5,913 nt of DNA, from contig WRDA01000097.1 of NCBI GenBank assembly GCA_009783675.1, positions 1 through 5,913 of the forward strand, in the 5' to 3' direction. Made by a program: the position numbers and the translations under genes. The stretch's first letter is position 1, and every line of letters begins with the position of its first letter. Below, piece by piece: positions 1-5,913 of this stretch. A model generated the notes under the pieces. The model did not search any database. It was not told the origin of the DNA and saw nothing but the letters and a program-made list of their open reading frames with translations. The stretch comes from Symbiobacteriaceae bacterium (lineage in GTDB: Bacteria; Bacillota; JAAYKD01; WRDA01).

Positions 1-1764
1 GTAGCTGACAACCTCAAACTCCTGGCTTTCGGAGGAGCCAGCACAGTCTTAAACGACACTGATACACTGGCACTGGACCCTAACGACGCTTATGTCGATG
101 AACTGATCCGCCAGGCATTGCGCATAGATACGCCCAATCCATCCTCAACCATCGTCGCCTATCTGGAATATGAACTGACCAATCCGCAATCTCAACAGAA
201 CATGAAAACCATACCCATCGATCGTGTCTTAGCATATGGATATGAGAATCAGCTCAGTCGGTTGTTCTTCGATGTCTACGAGACCGATCCGGTGATGCTA
301 AACCTCTTCGTCCATCCCTTAATCGATGCAACCCATCGGGACGTAATCCTAGCAGTCTATGGCACCCCGGAGCAAAAACGGGAGCGAGATGCTTACCTGT
401 GGCGAGTAACCAACCCTAATTATGATCCTAAGTACGAAACAGCTTACTTCAATTACTCCTTCATCTACGACGGGATCAGCAAACCCTATCAGTATGATAC
501 CAAACAGGCTCAGGATCTGGTGGTAGCCTTCATCAATCAGGTTGCCAGCATTAATGGTAACGGCAAAAGATACGGCCAGGATCAGGTCTCTCTGATAAAT
601 AGAGAGATGCTCCCTGAGAGTTGGCGTCAGGATCCCAAGATGACAGCCCTGCTGCGTAACTTCTTCGAACATAACTCCGCCTCTGCCAACGCTGGGAGTC
701 ACTACGGGGAACCAAGCTGGCAGGTCGACATCTCCATAATCCGCGAGATTTACGATGAGTTCATCCAAGGTAAATACAGCGTATTCGCTGTGGACGCCAC
801 TGGTAAAAGTGGTATCAGTTATCGCTATGCCTACGGCAGCTCAGCTAATTATAGCTACAAGAGCATGTATCTCGATTTCCATGATTTATACCACCGCATG
901 GAGATTGCCCGGCTCCCTCTCGGCGATGCCAACTATGCAGCGGAGAAAAATCGGGCTCTGCATGACTACATGACTCGCGGTAACGGGCGTTCCTTCAGCT
1001 TTATCGTGTCTCAAGGCAGTGATGTTTACCGTGTGGTTACCCTCACGGCAACCTCTGATACCCGTGGAGTTGATAAGTATGCCATGGCTGTTCCGACCGA
1101 TGTCAAGCGTCTTGGTGTCCTCTCGGTTAACGCCAGTGCATACTTGTGGGAAGGCAGTTCTATTATCTTTGAGAATACTGTTTCCTTTGATACTGGTGCT
1201 GTCGAAAACGGACAATCATTCTACATTAACTACTCAAAGTGGGAAGCAGCCTCTACCAGAAAGAAATACTTCCCTCTTCTGCTCTATACCTATCCCGCCA
1301 GAGGTGTCGATACGAACATGTATCCCTGGACAGTGAGCGTTACCGAGCTTGAATCAAATAGTTTCCCTCTGGATAACGGGCGGCTCCACTTCATGACCAA
1401 TCTATATACCGCAGACAACTCTACGCCTCCCACGGATTATGTCACCGGTCTTATACGAGTCGATCTCGATAGACGTTGGGATAACGATTTGCTTATACCT
1501 GAGCTGATGGTCTTCTCTCCATATAGCCCTATGAACTTCGCGGATTTGCAAGCAATGATGGGTAGATTAGCCTCACGAAACTTCAGAAGCATTCAGAGCC
1601 AAACCGACTTAGATGGTCTCGCTTCCCTAACCGGCGGCTCTGTACCAGCCTTGCTGGAGACTCTGGTCATGCTGGGTTACGATTTCGAGGAGATACTCTT
1701 CATCAACGATAATGAAACACTGAAAAAGATACTGGAGGGTATGACTCATCGTCCCGGACGCTGA
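1..1764 (+). CDS. Large protein of unknown function, C-terminal 587 residues (5' end outside window)
   Basis: The reading frame is open from base 1 to the TGA at 1762-1764, so the gene starts upstream of the window. The TTG at 118 lies inside the frame, has no ribosome binding site and should not be taken as the start. I do not recognise a family or a catalytic motif. The visible 587 residues contain no cysteine and are rich in Tyr, Asn and Ser. There is no transmembrane stretch and no obvious C-terminal anchor or sorting signal. Roughly residues 350-530 look beta-rich (alternating hydrophobic and polar residues, for example around FSFIVSQGSDVYRVVTLTA). The last 60 or so residues look helical (FADLQAMMGRLASRNF, then a Leu/Glu-rich segment) and end in a basic tail, THRPGR. 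Lack of cysteine and this composition fit an exported protein, but the N-terminus that would show a signal peptide is missing. It converges on the next gene and is followed by a strong terminator hairpin at 1822-1864. Coding status is high confidence; function is unknown. Confidence 0.85.
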   Translation, partial: VADNLKLLAFGGASTVLNDTDTLALDPNDAYVDELIRQALRIDTPNPSSTIVAYLEYELTNPQSQQNMKTIPIDRVLAYGYENQLSRLFFDVYETDPVMLNLFVHPLIDATHRDVILAVYGTPEQKRERDAYLWRVTNPNYDPKYETAYFNYSFIYDGISKPYQYDTKQAQDLVVAFINQVASINGNGKRYGQDQVSLINREMLPESWRQDPKMTALLRNFFEHNSASANAGSHYGEPSWQVDISIIREIYDEFIQGKYSVFAVDATGKSGISYRYAYGSSANYSYKSMYLDFHDLYHRMEIARLPLGDANYAAEKNRALHDYMTRGNGRSFSFIVSQGSDVYRVVTLTATSDTRGVDKYAMAVPTDVKRLGVLSVNASAYLWEGSSIIFENTVSFDTGAVENGQSFYINYSKWEAASTRKKYFPLLLYTYPARGVDTNMYPWTVSVTELESNSFPLDNGRLHFMTNLYTADNSTPPTDYVTGLIRVDLDRRWDNDLLIPELMVFSPYSPMNFADLQAMMGRLASRNFRSIQSQTDLDGLASLTGGSVPALLETLVMLGYDFEEILFINDNETLKKILEGMTHRPGR

Positions 1765-1784
1765 GCGGGGACCAGCACAACCGC

Positions 1785-1810
1785 TAGATGGGGGTTTTAG
1801 GCCCCCATTC
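1785..1810 (+). repeat. G/C hairpin repeat, copy 1
   Basis: ATGGGGG (1788-1794) pairs perfectly with CCCCCAT (1802-1808) around a 7-base loop. No T-run follows, so it is not a classic intrinsic terminator by itself. A near copy in the same orientation lies at 3876-3900. The two share the 12-base block TAGATGGGGGTT and the 8-base end CCCCATTC, and differ only in the loop and inner stem. The two copies flank the secreted-protein gene at 1888-3858. Confidence 0.65.
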
Positions 1811-1821
1811 AGTACATTAAA

Positions 1822-1864
1822 CTTCGCCCACTATACATCCTTATGTATGGTGGGCGAAGCTTTT
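1822..1864 (+). terminator. Strong convergent (probably bidirectional) intrinsic terminator
   Basis: CTTCGCCCAC (1822-1831) pairs with GTGGGCGAAG (1850-1859). Inside it ATACAT (1833-1838) pairs with ATGTAT (1843-1848), with one T-G wobble (1832/1849), giving a 17-bp stem and a 4-base loop CCTT. TTTT follows at 1861-1864 after a single C, and AAA precedes the stem at 1819-1821, so the other strand also has a short T-run (TTTAAT). It lies between two converging genes (stops at 1764 and 1890) and so can end transcription from both sides. Confidence 0.85.
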
Positions 1865-1887
1865 CACGCAGGAAGTAGCCTTATATC

Positions 1888-3858
1888 TTAAGGCGGCAGT
1901 TGAGTGTTACTAATAATCAGATCCTTTACGTTCCCGTATAATCTGATGTTTATACTGAAGGTAATCCTGTGGTTCTTCAGCTCCTGGCCTGCTTTCGCCT
2001 CTACCCTGACATTGCTCGAAGCCGTAACCGGCAAATAACGGTCTGTCGGGGAGAAGATGCTGATCTCCTGACGAGCGTTCTCTTCAGGAATACCGTTGAC
2101 GATTACCTCGAAAACTGTATTGGCTGGGGTCATCTGCACGGAGACCACTCTGGCCAACGTCCCGTTGGCATAAGCGCTACCCTTGAGAAAAGCCACACTA
2201 TACTCGAGATATGTCCCTGGGAAATAGGTCAGCCCCAGATTGCCTTCACGATCGATCTCCAGCCAGGCGCTCTCACTTGGTGCATAGGTAGCACCCGCAG
2301 CGATGCGAAACTCCACCCTTAATGGCTGACCTGCCGTATACTTTGGCAGGTTTTTCTTCCACTTACCACTTTCATTATCACGGTGTTCCAGGGGGTAACT
2401 GCCGGATACAGGGACCAGTTTGCCGCCTGTTATGCTCACGTACTCGGAGATATCGAAACCGATCTGCGCCATGGGCAGGAGAGGAACAGTGACCATGTCT
2501 GAACCAGGTTTCTTTCCTGCTGCCAGGCGAAGGGGGATCCCACCAGGATGATGCTCGCTCGGACCAAAGGCCTCGTAAAGCTTCGCAGTTAAAGGTAGTC
2601 CTTTTAACTCTCCGTTCCAGCTGTACACTTCATTATAGACAGTCGAAGAGATGCTGCGCCAGGAACCCTCCACATAAATCTCGAAAGCTCCATCCTTCAT
2701 TGGAATGACATTACGGGAGTAATTGGGTTTGGGATTTGGGGCCTTGCTACGCTGTGCCACCGTCAACCTGACCGCTTTGGAAGCTGCAGTATATTCACCA
2801 AGGCTGCCGCGATCCACAGGTTTGGCAGCGATCTCCAACTGCGTCGCAGTTATCCCAACCGGATAGTATAAGCCCTCCGGCAGTCCATGCTCATTCTCTT
2901 CACCAAGACAAAATGCTCCGACTGTCAGACAGCCTTCGGCGAGTGTACTAAAAAATGCGACATCTGAAGTACGCTTAAATGTTAAGGCCTCTGCGGCGAA
3001 AGGGAAGATTCTGGCGTAGAAGGTCTCATCGAGAGTGACATATCCTGCGACTCTTGGCTTAATCGAAATACTACTCCGATCGGTAAAGCGATAGGACGAA
3101 CTGGCTGCCATTTCATTGCCAGGAGCTGTTTTTGAGCTGAGAAACTCAATTTTAACCCCTTTGTTGACGAGTTTGGCAATACTAAAGGAACCAGCCCGTA
3201 AAGGAAGGTCACAGTTTGTCCATTTTCCAGGGGTTTTGCCGGGTAGAGTCAAACGGTAGTACAGGCTCGTATCTTCGGCAAGAGGATCGAAGCAGAAGAG
3301 CTCTGCTAAAATATCCACTTTGCCACCGGGTAGCGGATCAGCGTACACAGTCCCTTTTTCAGGATCGAATGTGAAGCGCTGACTGTTCTCCACTGCTGTA
3401 AGATAGGTGAACTCACCGTAAGAGGATGACATGATGACATTAACCACAAACTCATTAATACCCGAAGGATATTCCACCTGAGGAATAAACAGGGTGTACT
3501 GACCTGTGGAACCGATCTCCAGAGAGGCATAACGTCGGGAACTTGCCTGACTGATGATTACTTCCGGAGTCGTCAGCATGCCATAGTCCAGGTAGATATG
3601 AATAGATTGAGATGCATACGATGTGATCTGGTCATATCCGATACGATTCTGATAGCCTAAATCGGTAACAGTCACGGTTATTTCCGCAGTAGCAGTCGCC
3701 CTTCCTTTATCGATCTGGCTGGCGACGATCCTGGAGATGGTAAAAACAGGATCCTGACCCCCGGGAGGAGCTGCCTCACAAGGATGCGGAAGCAGATAAA
3801 GCGGGAAGCAGATAAGAAGAACAGCTAGAGTACGGAGAAACCTTGACATTACATACAT
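1888..3858 (-). CDS. Secreted beta-rich modular protein of unknown function
   Basis: A 656-residue protein. Residues 1-29 form a Sec signal peptide: basic SRFLRT, a hydrophobic core LAVLLICFPLYLL, then a likely type I cleavage after CEA. The two signal-region cysteines have no lipobox, so this is not a lipoprotein. The mature part is beta-strand-rich with no later membrane segment, SLH or LPXTG anchor, so it is probably released or held non-covalently. Modules seem to recur: an aromatic/charged strand followed by G-x-W (GKW at 211-213, GSW at 398-400, GKW at 498-500), then a strand with an R-x-A-A-G-like turn and a Ser/Pro-rich strand (441-460 and 514-535 match best). This resembles repeated Ig-like modules of surface proteins, by inference only. 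The mature chain has four cysteines (189, 216, 310, 317). I chose ATG 3858, preceded by GAGGAGAGG; ATG 3849 is an equally possible start, three residues later. The frame also stays open upstream to 3957, but that extension is the hairpin leader and would bury the signal peptide. Function unknown. Confidence 0.85.
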   Translation of the reverse strand: MYVMSRFLRTLAVLLICFPLYLLPHPCEAAPPGGQDPVFTISRIVASQIDKGRATATAEITVTVTDLGYQNRIGYDQITSYASQSIHIYLDYGMLTTPEVIISQASSRRYASLEIGSTGQYTLFIPQVEYPSGINEFVVNVIMSSSYGEFTYLTAVENSQRFTFDPEKGTVYADPLPGGKVDILAELFCFDPLAEDTSLYYRLTLPGKTPGKWTNCDLPLRAGSFSIAKLVNKGVKIEFLSSKTAPGNEMAASSSYRFTDRSSISIKPRVAGYVTLDETFYARIFPFAAEALTFKRTSDVAFFSTLAEGCLTVGAFCLGEENEHGLPEGLYYPVGITATQLEIAAKPVDRGSLGEYTAASKAVRLTVAQRSKAPNPKPNYSRNVIPMKDGAFEIYVEGSWRSISSTVYNEVYSWNGELKGLPLTAKLYEAFGPSEHHPGGIPLRLAAGKKPGSDMVTVPLLPMAQIGFDISEYVSITGGKLVPVSGSYPLEHRDNESGKWKKNLPKYTAGQPLRVEFRIAAGATYAPSESAWLEIDREGNLGLTYFPGTYLEYSVAFLKGSAYANGTLARVVSVQMTPANTVFEVIVNGIPEENARQEISIFSPTDRYLPVTASSNVRVEAKAGQELKNHRITFSINIRLYGNVKDLIISNTQLPP

Positions 3859-3867
3859 CCTCTCCTC
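3859..3867 (-). promoter_or_regulatory. Ribosome binding site of the secreted-protein gene
   Basis: On the minus strand GAGGAGAGG lies directly before ATG 3858, with ATG 3849 nine bases further on. The purine run could serve either start: its first GAGG is 5 bases from ATG 3858, and its last AGG is 9 bases from ATG 3849. It argues against the longer open frame that begins at 3957. Confidence 0.6.
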
Positions 3868-3875
3868 TACCCTCT

Positions 3876-3900
3876 TAGATGGGGGTTCCAAACCCCATTC
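3876..3900 (+). repeat. G/C hairpin repeat, copy 2
   Basis: ATGGGG+TT pairs with AACCCCAT (3879-3898) with one bulged G. This is the second copy of the element at 1785-1810, in the same orientation, sharing TAGATGGGGGTT and CCCCATTC. In the minus-strand transcript it sits just before the ribosome binding site of the secreted-protein gene, so folding there could affect access to the start site (inference). Confidence 0.65.
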
Positions 3901-3972
3901 CCCCGTCGTTTCGGCAAGCAAAGCTCGCCTGCACTCACTGGAGCCTCGCTCCAGCACCGCGCATTAGCGCGG
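3879..3972 (-). promoter_or_regulatory. Structured leader with four tandem hairpins
   Basis: Four stem-loops follow one another in the minus-strand direction. The first is CCGCGC-TAAT-GCGCGG (3957-3972). The second is CTGGAGC-GAG-GCTCCAG (3938-3954). The third is GGCGAGC-TTT-GCTTGCC (3913-3929). The fourth is the G/C hairpin at 3879-3898. The third stem is fully paired only in minus-strand RNA, where G-U replaces the A/C mismatch of the plus strand, which favours a role in the leader transcript. It does not match a riboswitch class that I know. Alternatives are a T-box-like or other cis-regulatory RNA, or a dispersed hairpin repeat that happened to land here. No clear promoter is visible in 3973-4038; only a weak TTACAT/TAGATA pair with a 16-base spacer can be seen. 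Confidence 0.5.
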
Positions 3973-4038
3973 AGATAGCCGCACATATCTATCATTCCCA
4001 AGGATGAATGTAATTCGTGTGCGTCTCTCGGTTATCTT

Positions 4039-5271
4039 CTACTCCGAGACCAGATAGACCTCCTCGATGACAGTACGGAGGTGATTGTTCAGCCAATCTA
4101 TCGAGAAACGACTGTTAACATTAAGTATGCCATGTTGCTGCGCAAGGCTGACCGGATAATCTGCCAGGGGGTAAACATATGTCTCGGTAAAGCCCGTATT
4201 ATAATGAGTAACCAGAGGAATCAGGCGAGGATTGGTTAAGCGAACTTCACCAAACTCATCACGATAGATTTCGATCTGTGCCATCCCTCCTAACAGGTTG
4301 GCCAAAGAACCATTTTGATTGGAAATGAAGTTGCCGAGAGAGAAATAGACTGGCATATACAGGCCATCAGCTCGCAGGAGCTGCTCAATCGGTTGCAGGA
4401 CATGAGGGTGATGGCCGATAACCAGATCGACATTTAAAGAAGCCAGGAAGAAGGCCAGATCCAACTGCTCGCTGCTAGGTTCAGATGCTCCTTCATATCC
4501 CCAGTGCAGAGAGAGTATGACCAGGTCGGCATCCTCCCTGGCCAGGAGAATGTCTCGCTCAAGTTGCTGACGATCTTCCAGCAATCCAACATGCCAACCC
4601 TGCCAGTCGGCAAGGTCAAGGCCATTTAGGCCATAGGTATAAGCCAGAAATGCCAGGCGAACTCCTGCAATATCCAGATACTGAATGCCGTTTTCGCTCT
4701 GCGTATCCTGCCAGCAACCCAGCGGTAACACGCCATGTTGCAGCCAAACCTCCCGGGATGCAACCATACCTCCGAGCCCCTTATCGAGAATGTGATTGCT
4801 GGCCATATTGACCACCTTTACCCCTAAAAACTCCGCCATATCCCTGGCTAACTGCTGTGGGGAGTTGAAGAGAGGCCAACTGGAGATGCCATATGCTTCG
4901 CCAGCAACTAAAACTTCCTGGTTGAGAAATGCGATATCGGCCACTGAAAACAGATCCCGTACCGGCGCATAACTGTCGCAAAAATCATAATCACCGCTAA
5001 CAGCATCGAACGCCTGCTCGTAGATTGGATAATGGATTAAGTTATCCCCTACAGCGATCAGAGAGAGACACAGAACTGGTAGCTCCTCATTTTCTTCTGC
5101 CAAGTCGGCCTCCAGGTCGGTATCCATAATGTCAGAAGATAACTCATCAGCAGCCGGTAAAGAGATACCTTCCCCAAGACCTGGCGGAACTTGATGGCAT
5201 CCGGTAAGAATCAGCAGGGAAACCAGGATCAGAGTTTCGACTGTCATGCAACGGTCTTTATTAATCCTCAC
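4039..5271 (-). CDS. CapA-family (PGA_cap) metallophosphatase-fold lipoprotein
   Basis: A 410-residue protein. Residues 1-25 are a lipoprotein signal: basic n-region VRINKDR, hydrophobic LILVSLLIL, lipobox LTGC with Cys25 as the lipidation site. A very acidic linker follows (about 41-63). The rest matches the bacterial capsule-synthesis CapA domain, which has a calcineurin-like two-metal phosphoesterase fold. Visible motifs in order are GDN-x-x-H (75-80), NQE (117-119, usually NLE), NH (159-160), HWG (256-258), GHHPH (286-290) and SLGNF (311-315). CapA proteins are membrane-associated and act in poly-gamma-glutamate capsule synthesis in Bacillus, but many family members stand alone with no known substrate. 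No capB or capC is visible here, so a capsule role is not shown. The GTG start at 5271 is set by GGAGG with a 7-base spacer and adds the basic n-region; ATG 5247 would lack it. The secreted-protein gene lies 180 bases downstream on the same strand and may be co-transcribed. Confidence 0.93.
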   Translation of the reverse strand: MRINKDRCMTVETLILVSLLILTGCHQVPPGLGEGISLPAADELSSDIMDTDLEADLAEENEELPVLCLSLIAVGDNLIHYPIYEQAFDAVSGDYDFCDSYAPVRDLFSVADIAFLNQEVLVAGEAYGISSWPLFNSPQQLARDMAEFLGVKVVNMASNHILDKGLGGMVASREVWLQHGVLPLGCWQDTQSENGIQYLDIAGVRLAFLAYTYGLNGLDLADWQGWHVGLLEDRQQLERDILLAREDADLVILSLHWGYEGASEPSSEQLDLAFFLASLNVDLVIGHHPHVLQPIEQLLRADGLYMPVYFSLGNFISNQNGSLANLLGGMAQIEIYRDEFGEVRLTNPRLIPLVTHYNTGFTETYVYPLADYPVSLAQQHGILNVNSRFSIDWLNNHLRTVIEEVYLVSE

Positions 5272-5368
5272 CTGATTGCCTCCTATTGTAGCCGGCAGGA
5301 GATGTGCTCCTTCCTCGCGAAGAAAGTCTGCGGATCTCCATCCAGAAAATACGAAAAGGGTGATTGTC
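5272..5368. other. Divergent intergenic region between capA-like gene and ppnP
   Basis: These 97 bases must hold the 5' signals for both genes. It contains the capA-side GGAGG and the ppnP-side AAGGGTG. I see no convincing -35/-10 pair on either strand. TACAAT (minus strand, about 5285-5290) resembles a -10 box, but transcription from it would begin inside or just after the GGAGG site, so I do not call it. A short GGAG/CTCC inverted repeat lies at about 5298-5310. Confidence 0.4.
5279..5283 (-). promoter_or_regulatory. Ribosome binding site that fixes a GTG start for the CapA-like gene
   Basis: GGAGG on the minus strand, 7 bases before GTG 5271. The later ATG 5247 has no comparable site, and the open frame extending up to 5370 would overlap the ppnP start codon. 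Confidence 0.8.
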
Positions 5369-5683
5369 ATGACAGCTTTCGATCAGGTCTCTGTGGTCTT
5401 AAAAGCGAACATTTACTTTGGGGGGCGGGTCAGTAGTCGTACCATTCTCTTCTCTGATGGCGAAAAGAAAACCCTTGGCATCATGCTAGCCGGAACTTAT
5501 ACTTTTAGTACCAGAGAAGAAGAGCTGATGGAAATACTCGCCGGGGAGATGACTGTCCTCTTACCGGGAAGCAATTGCTGGCAGACTTTCAGTGAAGGCA
5601 TGTCCTTCACCGTACCTGCCGATTCCAGTTTTCGCCTGACCATCGGACAGACTGTTGACTATTGCTGCTCGTATCTTAAATAA
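5369..5683 (+). CDS. ppnP: Pyrimidine/purine nucleoside phosphorylase (PpnP/YaiE family, cupin fold)
   Basis: 104 residues, close to the roughly 94 of E. coli PpnP. The enzyme splits purine and pyrimidine nucleosides with phosphate into free base and pentose-1-phosphate, a nucleoside salvage step in the cytoplasm. Family signatures are present: N-x-YFGG-x-V-x-SR (14-24), G-x-YTFST (42-48), EELMEILAGEMTVLLPG (51-67), WQTF (71-74), F-T-VPADSSF (80-88) and the C-terminal Y-x-C-x-YL (98-103). This single cupin barrel is the whole protein; no other domain is fused. ATG 5369 is preceded by AAGGGTG at a short spacing. An upstream in-frame extension to 5276 overlaps the capA-side start region and has no homology to the family. 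The gene has its own terminator 15 bases after the stop, so it is probably a single-gene transcript. Confidence 0.93.
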   Translation: MTAFDQVSVVLKANIYFGGRVSSRTILFSDGEKKTLGIMLAGTYTFSTREEELMEILAGEMTVLLPGSNCWQTFSEGMSFTVPADSSFRLTIGQTVDYCCSYLK

Positions 5684-5697
5684 CCAAAATGTAAACC

Positions 5698-5733
5698 AAA
5701 CGCCTCACTGTCTTACGGTGAGGCGTTTTATTA
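5698..5733 (+). terminator. Intrinsic terminator after ppnP
   Basis: AAACGCCTCAC (5698-5708) pairs perfectly with GTGAGGCGTTT (5718-5728): an 11-bp stem and a 9-base loop, followed by TTTTATTAT. The opposite strand gives the same stem followed by the weaker T-rich stretch TTTGGTTTAC, so it may also stop the convergent gene that ends at 5752. Confidence 0.9.
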
Positions 5734-5751
5734 TCGTCCGGATCGCCATAC

Positions 5752-5913
5752 TTATTCAGCGATATAGGCAGCAAGCTCCTCCATAGTAAGGGTGAAACTT
5801 GTTTCAATCAGTTGCATCAGAGAAGAGACCTGATCCATATGGCCATCGCGTACAGCATGATCCAGATTTGATGCTTTGGCTGACAGACCATTCAAACCAA
5901 GGTTCGCGGCGAC
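5752..5913 (-). CDS. C-terminal end of a histidine phosphotransfer (HPt) domain protein, partial
   Basis: The minus strand is open from the window edge to the TAA at 5752-5754 and encodes 53 residues. The sequence begins VAANLGLNGLSAKASNLDHA, continues VRDGHMDQVSSLMQLIETSF and ends LAAYIAE. This follows the HPt domain consensus just after its phospho-accepting H-x-L-K-G motif: A-x-N-L-G, then an amphipathic helix L-x-x-x-A-x-x-L-(D/E), G-x-x-(D/E), and a closing helix. The active His should lie about five residues before the visible part, just outside the window. HPt domains relay phosphate between response-regulator domains, and one at the C-terminus most often belongs to a hybrid sensor kinase; that is inference, because the upstream part is not visible. 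No promoter is within the window. It converges on ppnP and shares the terminator between them. Confidence 0.75.
   Translation of the reverse strand, partial: VAANLGLNGLSAKASNLDHAVRDGHMDQVSSLMQLIETSFTLTMEELAAYIAE

Noticed and set aside
118..1764. TTG at 118 as the start of the first gene
   Set aside because: The frame is open to base 1 and no ribosome binding site precedes the TTG; the gene continues beyond the window.
1785..1810. G/C hairpin as the terminator of the first gene
   Set aside because: No T-run follows; the hairpin at 1822-1864 is a far better terminator.
1969..2322. Plus-strand open frame inside the secreted-protein gene
   Set aside because: It lies antisense to a well-supported gene with a signal peptide, and it has no ribosome binding site or recognisable product.
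3876..3972. Integron attC site or CRISPR repeats
   Set aside because: There is no GTTRRRY core site and no integrase, and the hairpins differ from each other, with no regular spacers.
5285..5290. TACAAT on the minus strand as a -10 box for the CapA-like gene
   Set aside because: Transcription would begin at or after the ribosome binding site, and no -35 lies 16-18 bases upstream.
5269..5370. CapA-like gene starting at 5370
   Set aside because: It would overlap the ppnP start codon and put 33 extra residues before a good lipoprotein signal; GGAGG is placed for GTG 5271.

Overview
The window carries five protein-coding genes, two of them cut by the window edges, with no RNA gene, insertion sequence or CRISPR array visible. 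The most likely host is a mesophilic, moderate-GC bacterium, probably of the Bacillota/Clostridia type. That guess rests on a lipoprotein-type CapA gene with a strong GGAGG ribosome binding site, a Sec-secreted modular surface-type protein and a large cysteine-free protein. It is an inference from style, not from a phylogenetic marker.

Layout from left to right. (1) Positions 1-1764, plus strand: the C-terminal 587 residues of a large protein I cannot assign. (2) Positions 1765-1887: a convergent intergenic region with a G/C hairpin and a strong 17-bp hairpin that looks like a two-way terminator. (3) Positions 1888-3858, minus strand: a secreted beta-rich protein of about 656 residues, apparently built of repeated modules, function unknown. 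(4) Positions 3859-4038: the leader of that gene, holding four hairpins in a row, one of them a near copy of the G/C hairpin on the far side of the gene. (5) Positions 4039-5271, minus strand: a CapA-family metallophosphatase-fold lipoprotein. (6) Positions 5272-5368: a short divergent intergenic region. (7) Positions 5369-5683, plus strand: ppnP, a cupin-fold pyrimidine/purine nucleoside phosphorylase. (8) Positions 5698-5733: a terminator. (9) Positions 5752-5913, minus strand: the last 53 residues of a protein ending in a histidine phosphotransfer (HPt) domain, probably a hybrid sensor kinase, cut by the window edge.

The capA-like gene and the modular secreted protein lie on the same strand 180 bases apart. 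They could be co-transcribed, with the structured leader between them tuning the second gene. Both products would act at or outside the cell surface. ppnP (nucleoside salvage) and the HPt protein (signalling) look like independent neighbours. I see no convincing new multi-gene system. The best leads are the tandem-hairpin leader, the hairpin repeat flanking the secreted-protein gene, and the two unassigned large proteins.
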